Positions 1-5,103 of a DNA stretch of 5,103 nt are shown here, piece by piece. How positions within the stretch are numbered: position 1 is the stretch's first letter; the number at the start of each line of letters is the position of its first letter. The DNA is from JBOFCS01 sp051646185 (lineage in GTDB: Bacteria > Actinomycetota > Actinomycetes > Mycobacteriales > Mycobacteriaceae): the NCBI GenBank assembly GCA_051646185.1, contig JBOFCS010000110.1, forward strand, positions 1 through 5,103. Direction: 5' to 3'. A model generated the notes under the pieces. That model worked only from the letters and a program-made list of their open reading frames with translations, searched no databases and was not told where the DNA came from. The position numbers and the translations under genes were made by a program.

Positions 1-55
1 GAACAACAGCAACAACATCAGCCTTAAACTCCGCTGAAAACACTTTTTGAGTCAT
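1..55 (-). CDS. Transposase OrfA, IS3-like, N-terminal fragment (runs off window)
   Basis: The minus strand reads MTQKVFSAEFKADVVAVV from an ATG at 55 down to the window edge, 18 codons plus one base. The pattern of basic or polar start, F-S/T-x-E-F-K and then a hydrophobic helix is typical of the first residues of IS3-family OrfA, the helix-turn-helix protein that binds the IS ends and is fused by frameshifting to the OrfB integrase. A GGAAGGA Shine-Dalgarno seven bases upstream fixes the start. Only the first turn of the domain is visible, so the subgroup, the intactness of the gene and the presence of OrfB cannot be judged. It reads away from the operon. Other HTH transposases (IS481 or IS1249-like) are possible but fit less well. 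The truncation is due to the window edge, not to any visible mutation. Confidence 0.7.
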   Translation of the reverse strand, partial: MTQKVFSAEFKADVVAVV

Positions 56-62
56 AACAACA

Positions 63-69
63 TCCTTCC
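63..69 (-). promoter_or_regulatory. Ribosome binding site of the transposase
   Basis: GGAAGGA on the minus strand sits seven bases before the ATG at 55. It is a strong purine-rich match to the anti-Shine-Dalgarno and is the main reason for accepting so short a coding fragment as real. Confidence 0.65.
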
Positions 70-381
70 ACCATGAAGACAATCTTCACAGCTAAGGTGT
101 CACCTCAACCTTCAGCAGTCCCATCTGTACTGTGCTCGCTCGTACTGTGTGTTGCCATCATCCCACCTCAAATAATATGTTGACGGTTCGTGCTGGTGTG
201 CCACCCGACGTAATACGTACCTATCGAAACAGATTCCTTAACCATCGGCAATCTTTAAAACTCAATGATTTTTAGGTTGCTCAACAATGAAACATACAGA
301 AAATGCTCTTTCATAAGTTTGCTCAATCACCATAAAACCCTTCACCAGCACCGATGCAAGCAAAGCTAGAACCCTCACCCT

Positions 382-407
382 AAAGTAGTTGAACACGCAA
401 CTACTTT
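382..407 (-). terminator. Perfect 10-bp hairpin downstream of the operon, probable terminator
   Basis: AAAGTAGTTG (382-391) and CAACTACTTT (398-407) are exact reverse complements around a six-base loop. In the operon transcript the hairpin starts 67 bases after the hydrolase stop codon, the expected place for a terminator. The stem has only 3 to 4 G-C pairs and the tail is just the stem's own U's followed by AGGG, so as an intrinsic terminator it is weak. It is symmetrical and could act in both directions. An operator or an mRNA 3'-end stabilising hairpin are the alternatives. Confidence 0.5.
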
Positions 408-429
408 CCCCACCAAACATTCACCCAAC

Positions 430-473
430 CGAGACCACAACGAGACCATTCCGAGACCGAAACGCAACCAAAT
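430..473. repeat. Four tandem 11-bp units directly after the hydrolase stop codon
   Basis: On the plus strand, CGAGACC occurs at 430, 441 and 452, exactly 11 bases apart, and a degenerate copy CGCAACC follows at 463. The units are CGAGACCACAA, CGAGACCATTC, CGAGACCGAAA and CGCAACCAAAT. The ACC core stays in 11-base register further out, at 412 and 423 on one side and at 478 (inside the last codons) on the other, seven in all. In the operon mRNA the series reads as GGU every 11 bases, with GGUCUCG in the three best units. The period is not a multiple of three, so it is not a protein repeat. Function is unknown. Confidence 0.75.
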
Positions 474-1304
474 CTAAACCTTAGCGTTGATCCAGCTCAT
501 AATTTCATCAACCGTACTTGTTGAATTACGAATCCAGCCATTATGACCGAGTTCTTGTTTCTGATGCCACCGACGAACATTGGCCTGCATAAACTTGTCT
601 GCTAAAGCATCCACTGATGCTGACGGAGCTAAGCTGTCATTACCCATACTGATTGCTAACACCGGAATTTTCAGACTTGCCACTCGTTCCTCGTAATTCA
701 TATCAGCATCGGTAGGTTCAAAACGTCCGCTATGGGCTAACCTCGCCCAATCAGCGATCAGCACTTTAGACTGTCGACCAAAACCGCCAACCCGATCTCC
801 AGGCCAATAACCCACAGCCGTAGACGTGGCTGCCATAATTTTTGATCCCACCCAGGGCAACAAAGACTTTGATTCGCCCCTACCGCGATAGTGCGGAGAA
901 CCTGAAGCAACAAGAATGAGACCAGCAAGATTTGCTCGCGCACGAGCCGCATACAGCGCTGCAATCTGCCCACCCGAACTGTGACAGAGCAAATAGGGCT
1001 TAGCCTCTCCAAATTCTTTGCGCACCAGAGTAGTAACAGCCGGATAATCTTGAGAGGCCAAATGATGGTAACCGTAGCTGCTTGATCGACTAGGCTTTGG
1101 GTAACTATCCCCTTGCCCTCGGAGTTCACCGATTGCAACATTGATTCCGTGCTTATTAAACTCCTGAGCCAATCCATCATAGTAGCGGGCAGGAACGCCC
1201 AACCCTGGCCAAATGATTAATACTTTCCCTTCACCCCTACTGGGCCACAGCCTAATGGGAGTTATAGTTCCATCTGGAAGTTCAATGTTATGAATCTTTA
1301 CCAT
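474..1304 (-). CDS. Alpha/beta-fold hydrolase (COG4757-like)
   Basis: A 276-residue cytoplasmic hydrolase with no signal peptide. An N-terminal beta strand region leads to the oxyanion-side motif WPGLGVPARYY (residues 32-42). A strand-loop LRGQGDS (61-67) follows, and then the nucleophile elbow C-H-S-S-G (107-111), with Ser109 as likely nucleophile. A cap segment covers about 135-205. The acid is probably Asp223 in MGNDSLAP and the base His254 in ELGHNGW, so the triad is complete. The first elbow glycine of the usual GxSxG is Cys107, a tolerated variation. The overall pattern recalls the COG4757 predicted hydrolases; the substrate is unknown, with an ester or thioester plausible. The ATG directly touches the TAG stop of the synthetase gene, and an AGGAAAG site lies within that gene's end, so translation is probably coupled. 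It is the last gene of the operon. Confidence 0.88.
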   Translation of the reverse strand: MVKIHNIELPDGTITPIRLWPSRGEGKVLIIWPGLGVPARYYDGLAQEFNKHGINVAIGELRGQGDSYPKPSRSSSYGYHHLASQDYPAVTTLVRKEFGEAKPYLLCHSSGGQIAALYAARARANLAGLILVASGSPHYRGRGESKSLLPWVGSKIMAATSTAVGYWPGDRVGGFGRQSKVLIADWARLAHSGRFEPTDADMNYEERVASLKIPVLAISMGNDSLAPSASVDALADKFMQANVRRWHQKQELGHNGWIRNSTSTVDEIMSWINAKV

Positions 1305-3239
1305 CTAATCTTTCCTATGCTGACCCTGGTACCAATCTAACAACTGTGGATCGTCTACCGCTGTTCGATCTACCACTACATGCGGATCTGCCCCTTGCAA
1401 AATTCGTTTAATGGGTACTTCAAGTTTCTTCCCGGTACGAGTATGCGGGATACCTGGTGCCACACGCACCTCGTCTGGAACATGCCGCGGAGATGCTTGC
1501 TCACGTATCGCTGTACAGATTTTTGTTACTAGCTCGTCATTAAGCTGTACATCATCGGCGAGCACCACAAAAAGTGGCATCCGATACCCGCCATCAGCTT
1601 GTTCGGCACCTATGACTAAAGCCTCCGAGATTTCCGGTAGCGCTTCCACCGCTTGATAAATATCAGCGCTTCCCATTCGAATGCCATTGCGGTTCAGAGT
1701 GGAATCTGAACGACCATGCACAATTACGCTGCCTCGTTCGGTAATCGTTATCCAATCCCCATGCCGCCAAACACCGGGATAGGTAGCGAAGTAGGCATCC
1801 TGGTAGCGCAGGCCTTGAGGGTCATTCCAAAATTTCACCGGCATAGACGGCATTGGTTTAGTAACAACCAGCTCCCCCACTACACCACGAACTGATTCGG
1901 CTTGATCGTTGTAGGCATCAAGGGCAACCCCTAAACAGGGCACTGATAATTCCCCTGGCCATACCGGCATTGTTGGTACCCCACCAACAAATGCTGCAAC
2001 AATATCTGTTCCACCGCTAATGGAATACACCGGAATATCTTCACCAACATGCTGCGATAACCATAACGAGGAAGTAGCTGGCATTGCTGATCCGGTGATT
2101 CCTATTGACTTAAGAGCCGAAAGATCATAGTCCTTAGCTGGTTCAGCTCCCGCTTTTGCGCTGGCAAGCACATATCCGGGACTGGTCCCTAATACGGAAA
2201 CATTAAGTTCTGCAGCCATTTTCCATAGACCATCTACTCCCGGATAGGACGGACTGCCGTCATAGCAGACAATTGTTGCCCCTACCAGCAGCCCAGCCAC
2301 CTGCATATTCCACATCATCCAACTAGGCGAGGTATACCACCAAAAAACATCTGCATGATCAATATCCATATGCAAAGCAACAGATTTCAGATGTTCAAGA
2401 AGGACTCCACCATGCCCATGCACAATACCTTTAGGTATCCCGGTGGTACCGGAGGAAAATACCGTCCACAGCGGATGATCAAAAGGAACAGGAACGGGTA
2501 TGAGTGCATGCTCACCCTCAGTAGCTTGCCGCCAAGAAATTACCTCGGGAATTTCTTGGGCCCCAATGTGATCAATAACAATAGTTTTCTCTACGCTGGT
2601 CAATACTTCACGCAGAGCCACAATATCTGCTGTTTTGTTATGCTCAGTTCCGCCATAGCGATACCCATCAGCAGCGATAAGGACTTTTGGCGCTAACTGG
2701 TGCAACCGGTCACACGCGGCGGAGGCTGTGTAATCCTGTCCGCAGGCCGCCCACGTTGCCCCTAGACTCGCTGTTGCCAAAAAAGCAATTACAGCTTCAG
2801 CGATATTCGGCAAATATCCGGCAACCCGATCGCCAGGTTGCACTCCATAAGACCGTAAAGCAGCGGCTAATGCTGCGGTGCACTGTACCAATTCTTGCCA
2901 TGACACCGTATGAACTGTATTTTCCGATGCAGCAATAATCGCGGGACCATTTTTTTCATGCCGGAATATTTGGTCAACATAATTAAGTGTGGCACCGGGG
3001 AACCATTGGGCACCTGGCATTGATTCACTCACTAAAGCTGCTGAAGCAGGGCTATAACTTTTCAGGTTAAAGTATTCCCATACTAATTGCCAAAATTCGG
3101 CAATATTATCAACAGACCACTGCTGCAATTGTGGATAGTTACCCATCTGCAAACCGGTTTTAGCATTGACGAAGCGGGTGAAATCAGTGACCCGCGCTAA
3201 ATCTATCTGTTCCTGACGTGGACGCCAGAGCGTATCCAT
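1305..3239 (-). CDS. Acetoacetyl-CoA synthetase (acetoacetate--CoA ligase)
   Basis: A 644-residue ANL-family adenylate-forming enzyme, close to the usual ~650 residues of acetoacetyl-CoA synthetases. It activates acetoacetate with ATP and CoA to acetoacetyl-CoA, AMP and PPi in the cytoplasm. An acetyl-CoA-synthetase-type N-terminal helix region (about 34-90, with the motif FPGATLNY at 80-87) precedes the AMP-binding core. The phosphate loop is SSGTTGIPKG (262-271). SISGGTD (406-412), WRHGDW (491-496), GRSDSTLNRNGIRMGSADIY (509-528) and RTGKKLEVPIK (601-611, catalytic Lys604) follow in order. The form TLNRNGIRMGSADIY and the C-terminus NP/DDP-x-x-LDWY are characteristic of the acetoacetate branch rather than acetate. 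The ATG has a GGAAG site only three bases away, tight but consistent with family N-termini (MxxLWxP). It starts 49 bases after the dehydrogenase gene and touches the hydrolase start. Related short 3-oxo or hydroxy acids are possible substrates. Confidence 0.93.
   Translation of the reverse strand: MDTLWRPRQEQIDLARVTDFTRFVNAKTGLQMGNYPQLQQWSVDNIAEFWQLVWEYFNLKSYSPASAALVSESMPGAQWFPGATLNYVDQIFRHEKNGPAIIAASENTVHTVSWQELVQCTAALAAALRSYGVQPGDRVAGYLPNIAEAVIAFLATASLGATWAACGQDYTASAACDRLHQLAPKVLIAADGYRYGGTEHNKTADIVALREVLTSVEKTIVIDHIGAQEIPEVISWRQATEGEHALIPVPVPFDHPLWTVFSSGTTGIPKGIVHGHGGVLLEHLKSVALHMDIDHADVFWWYTSPSWMMWNMQVAGLLVGATIVCYDGSPSYPGVDGLWKMAAELNVSVLGTSPGYVLASAKAGAEPAKDYDLSALKSIGITGSAMPATSSLWLSQHVGEDIPVYSISGGTDIVAAFVGGVPTMPVWPGELSVPCLGVALDAYNDQAESVRGVVGELVVTKPMPSMPVKFWNDPQGLRYQDAYFATYPGVWRHGDWITITERGSVIVHGRSDSTLNRNGIRMGSADIYQAVEALPEISEALVIGAEQADGGYRMPLFVVLADDVQLNDELVTKICTAIREQASPRHVPDEVRVAPGIPHTRTGKKLEVPIKRILQGADPHVVVDRTAVDDPQLLDWYQGQHRKD
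1310..1316 (-). promoter_or_regulatory. Ribosome binding site of the hydrolase, inside the synthetase gene
   Basis: AGGAAAG on the minus strand, five bases before the hydrolase ATG, overlaps the last codons of the upstream synthetase. With the zero-base junction TAG|ATG, it supports the chosen start and translational coupling. Confidence 0.6.
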
Positions 3240-3288
3240 TATCTTCCAGCTTTCAGTATCGAGCGAAGATGAAACAATCCCAACAAAA

Positions 3289-4806
3289 CTATTTTGCTTT
3301 GCGATTGAGGCTGAACATCGCCGAGGTAGAGAATAGTTTATTGGCGAATTTCTGCATACGCAGTGATGATCCGTACCAATTCATTTCAGCCTTCTGCGTC
3401 ATATGCGAGACAACAACAGCTTCAGCGCGGCAGTATTTGCGCATACCATCAGCACCTCCAAAGCGGGCTCCGATGCCTGAATTTTTCCAACCACCGTGAG
3501 GTGCTGTGAGAGCAATCAAGTTTGAGATTACGTCGTTGATATTAACTGCACCACAATCTAACTGCTTAGCTACTTGCTGTGCTCGCTTAAGATTATTACT
3601 CCACACTGAAGCCGATAATCCATAGGGACTCTCATTGGCAAGGCGAATAGCTTCAGCCTCCGAAGAAACTTTCATAATAGGTAAGGTTGGTCCAAAAGTT
3701 TCTTCAGTCATGCATAACATGGAGTGGTCTACATCAACAAGAACTGTTGGTTCATAGTAACTTCCAGGACGATCTGCACGCTTGCCTCCCGTCAACGCTC
3801 GTGCTCCTGCCGCTAAAGCCTGCATTACATGACTTTCCACAATTTTCAATTGCTGTTCGTCAACTAGTGCACCCACATCATGACCATCCCCACTGCCTAG
3901 TGAAAGCGCTTCAACTTCTGCAACAACAGTCTGAACAAAAGCGTCATACACTGACTCATGCACGTATACCCGCTCCACAGACACACAGGTTTGTCCGGCG
4001 TTGAACAGCCCACCCCATACCGCCGCCTGTGCAGCGCGCACAATATTGGCATCCTCAAGCACAATCATGGGATCTTTGCCTCCCAGCTCCAAACTCACCG
4101 GGGTGAGCTGCTTCGCAGCTCTCTCCATCACAAGCTTCCCAGTGGCGGTAGATCCGGTGAATTGCACAAAATCAACATTGTCGATAAGCGCTTCAGAAAT
4201 TTCCCGTGCCCCTTGCACATGAGAAAATACTGGCGGAGCACCACTTTCCAACCAACCCTCTACTAGCGCCTCGGCAGTCAGCGGAGTACGTTCGGAAGGT
4301 TTCAACAACACTGCACAGCCAGCTAAAAGCGCCGGAATTGAATCCATTAAAGCATTAACTAGCGGGTAGTTCCATGGTGCAATAATTCCGACCACGGCCC
4401 TGGGGCGATAATGAACCGTTACCCGCTTGGTAACAATGACAGCAGCGGAACTTGGCCGCTTGTCGGGAGCAAGAAATTTTTTGCCATTTTTCACATAAAA
4501 CGCGGCAACTTGGGCAACCATGGGCATTTCCAGTGACGCATCCATCGTTGATTTGCCTGTTTCGCTGACCAGCAATTTTTCAAGGCGCACCCGGTGCGCC
4601 ATTAGCCATTGGATATACCGGGCAACAATTTTAGCCCGCTCATCAAACCCACTTTTTTCCCATTTCTGCTGTTCAGCAGCCAAAGAAGCCACAATGCCCG
4701 GGACCTTCGAAGGTTCTGTCCAGGATACCTTTCCGGCAATCCCACCGGTTCCAGGGTTACGAATTTCCACCGATAGCTTCTGGCTAATCTCCGGCGCTGC
4801 AGTCAC
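3289..4806 (-). CDS. NAD(P)+-dependent aldehyde dehydrogenase (GabD2/succinate-semialdehyde dehydrogenase-like)
   Basis: A 505-residue member of the aldehyde dehydrogenase superfamily, which oxidises an aldehyde to a carboxylic acid with NAD(P)+. All key residues are present: PWNYP with Asn146 (oxyanion hole), LLKPSE with Lys169 (cofactor), FTGSTATG (216-223, Rossmann turn), LELGGKDP with general base Glu240, FNAGQTC with catalytic Cys274, EETFGP with Glu369 (ribose contact) and PHGGWKNSGIG (436-446). The layout and the C-terminal tail of about 40 residues resemble the actinobacterial GabD2 type from memory, but the substrate is not set by visible motifs; other short aldehydes fit equally. 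The start is GTG, chosen because AAGGAGT precedes it by four bases and the N-terminus matches the family; there is no nearby ATG. It is the first gene of the operon, under the promoter and operator at 4855-4901. Confidence 0.92.
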   Translation of the reverse strand: MTAAPEISQKLSVEIRNPGTGGIAGKVSWTEPSKVPGIVASLAAEQQKWEKSGFDERAKIVARYIQWLMAHRVRLEKLLVSETGKSTMDASLEMPMVAQVAAFYVKNGKKFLAPDKRPSSAAVIVTKRVTVHYRPRAVVGIIAPWNYPLVNALMDSIPALLAGCAVLLKPSERTPLTAEALVEGWLESGAPPVFSHVQGAREISEALIDNVDFVQFTGSTATGKLVMERAAKQLTPVSLELGGKDPMIVLEDANIVRAAQAAVWGGLFNAGQTCVSVERVYVHESVYDAFVQTVVAEVEALSLGSGDGHDVGALVDEQQLKIVESHVMQALAAGARALTGGKRADRPGSYYEPTVLVDVDHSMLCMTEETFGPTLPIMKVSSEAEAIRLANESPYGLSASVWSNNLKRAQQVAKQLDCGAVNINDVISNLIALTAPHGGWKNSGIGARFGGADGMRKYCRAEAVVVSHMTQKAEMNWYGSSLRMQKFANKLFSTSAMFSLNRKAK

Positions 4807-4810
4807 GTGA

Positions 4811-4817
4811 ACTCCTT
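4811..4817 (-). promoter_or_regulatory. Ribosome binding site deciding the GTG start of the dehydrogenase
   Basis: AAGGAGT on the minus strand, the best Shine-Dalgarno match in the window, lies just before the GTG at 4806. The GTG falls inside a CACGTG palindrome (4804-4809), which may be chance. No other start codon fits this site. Confidence 0.75.
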
Positions 4818-4854
4818 ATATATCCCACTAAGTTAGAGCTGACATCACAGGTTT

Positions 4855-4870
4855 TGTAATGCACATCACA
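4855..4870. promoter_or_regulatory. GlxR/CRP-type operator
   Basis: TGTAATGCACATCACA matches the GlxR/CRP consensus TGTGA-N6-TCACA at nine of ten specified bases; only the G in the first half-site is changed to A. GlxR is the cAMP-responsive global regulator of Corynebacterium. The site lies immediately downstream of the TATAAT box, with its centre near the expected +1, which for this family usually means repression. A second half-site, ACATCACA, occurs 21 bases closer to the gene (4842-4849). Binding is inferred from sequence only. Confidence 0.6.
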
Positions 4871-4901
4871 ATTATAAGTGCTGCGGTCTACCACCAGACA
4901 A
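4871..4901 (-). promoter_or_regulatory. Promoter of the three-gene operon
   Basis: The minus strand carries an exact TATAAT at 4876-4871. Upstream, TTGTCT (4901-4896) is a possible -35 box at a rather long spacing of 19 bases; no better -35 lies at 17. Transcription would start near 4864, leaving an untranslated leader of about 58 bases that contains the GlxR-type site and the AAGGAGT ribosome site. No other promoter was seen before the second or third gene, so it probably serves all three. Confidence 0.5.
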
Positions 4902-5103
4902 CGGAACCAGATAACGGGCCAGGATTTCTATCAGGCTGTTTACTACCTAAAGGTGACTTCATCAACAATTTTGTCCCGTCGAAAATCGATAGCGTCGAGG
5001 ATAAAATTTTGCCTGACTGTCCATGGGCGACGAGAACCCGATCGTGGCAGTTGCCCTTCGGAACGTTGCACATACCCAGACTGCAAGACGCTCATAAGCG
5101 ATA
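4902..5103. other. Right edge: unassigned sequence with competing open frames
   Basis: No gene can be assigned here. On the plus strand one frame is open from an ATG at 4859 to the window end (81 codons) and another from a GTG at 4878 (75 codons). On the minus strand one frame is open from an ATG at 5073 to a stop near 4888 (61 codons), and another enters from the window edge and stops near 4962. None shows a family motif I recognise. The plus-strand ATG has only a weak CAGG upstream and sits inside the operator, while the minus-strand frame covers the operon's -35 region. A divergent gene, or the decayed end of an upstream gene, is possible; chance open frames are also possible. Confidence 0.4.

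Larger units (their letters stand above)
1..123 (-). mobile_element. Proximal end of an insertion sequence (approximate boundary)
   Basis: An IS3-type OrfA start normally lies about 50-100 bases inside the IS tip. On the minus strand, TGGGACTGCTGAAGG begins at 123, starts with the TG usual for IS3-family tips and lies 68 bases before the OrfA start, so it is a candidate tip. The leader between holds the palindrome AGGTG-T-CACCT (95-105) and a small inverted repeat GAAGA-CAA-TCTTC (75-87). The other IS end and the target duplication lie outside the window, so the boundary is a guess; the presence of an IS is better supported than its exact edge. Confidence 0.35.
56..473. other. 418-base intergenic region between IS start and operon end
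   Basis: No gene with a believable start, ribosome site and protein sequence was found here on either strand. From right to left it holds the 11-bp repeat array and the perfect inverted repeat (listed separately), then an AT-rich stretch (about 240-360), then the IS leader. Minor structure: an 11-base palindrome ACGTA-A-TACGT at 208-218; GTACTGTG twice, at 127-134 and 142-149; and TTGCTCAA twice, at 277-284 and 319-326. I can give none of these a function. The region is the 3' flank of the operon and appears to be the zone where the IS inserted. Confidence 0.6.

Noticed and set aside
180..216. Possible plus-strand promoter from TTGACG (180-185) and TAATAC (211-216)
   Set aside because: The spacing is 25 bases, too long for a sigma-70-type promoter, and no gene follows on the plus strand.
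430..473. CRISPR array
   Set aside because: Units of 11 bases with no spacers are far too short, and no cas gene is present.
377..476. Readthrough of the hydrolase TAG would give about 30 more codons before TGA
   Set aside because: The protein already has full family length, and the 11-base repeats fall in all three frames, so no coding constraint is visible.
758..1180. 140-codon minus-strand open frame inside the hydrolase gene
   Set aside because: It is an out-of-frame shadow of the hydrolase, which has a full catalytic triad and family motifs; the shadow has no recognisable domain.
2429..2456. Near-palindromic GGTATCCC/GGTACC stretch inside the synthetase gene
   Set aside because: It encodes the conserved GTTGIPKG loop; codon content explains it.
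2355..2938. Plus-strand open frames of 113 and 83 codons opposite the synthetase gene
   Set aside because: They lie antisense to conserved ANL-family motifs, and their protein sequences match no family I know.
3687..4266. Three overlapping plus-strand frames opposite the dehydrogenase gene
   Set aside because: They overlap each other and run antisense to the conserved active-site region; explained as complement of a real coding gene.

Overview
The window looks like chromosomal DNA of a Corynebacterium-like actinobacterium. By eye its GC content is near 50%, which is modest for that group. The support is a near-consensus GlxR/CRP-type operator in front of the main operon, actinobacterial-style enzyme sequences, and an insertion-sequence start at one edge. 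Genus level is inference; no rRNA or other marker gene is present.

Layout, left to right. (1) Positions 1-55 hold the first 18 codons of a leftward-reading IS3-type transposase OrfA with a strong Shine-Dalgarno; the IS end probably lies within the next ~70 bases. (2) Positions 56-473 are a 418-base non-coding stretch. It carries a perfect 10-bp inverted repeat (382-407) and an array of 11-bp units (430-473) that abuts the stop codon of the next gene. (3) Positions 474-4806 are three minus-strand genes that form one apparent operon. In order of transcription they are an aldehyde dehydrogenase (4806 to 3289), an acetoacetyl-CoA synthetase (3239 to 1305) and an alpha/beta hydrolase (1304 to 474). 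The first gap is 49 bases; the second is zero, with stop and start codons touching. (4) Positions 4807-4901 hold the control region: an AAGGAGT ribosome site, a TGTAA-N6-TCACA operator and a TATAAT -10 box. (5) Positions 4902-5103 hold several competing open frames that run off the window, and no gene I can assign.

How the genes may work together (inference): the hydrolase could release a short acid or alcohol from an ester or oligomer, the dehydrogenase could oxidise an aldehyde to an acid, and the synthetase would convert acetoacetate to acetoacetyl-CoA for thiolysis to acetyl-CoA. A GlxR-type site lying over the expected transcription start suggests cAMP-linked repression, as for a carbon-source utilisation operon. 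The true substrate cannot be read from the sequence.
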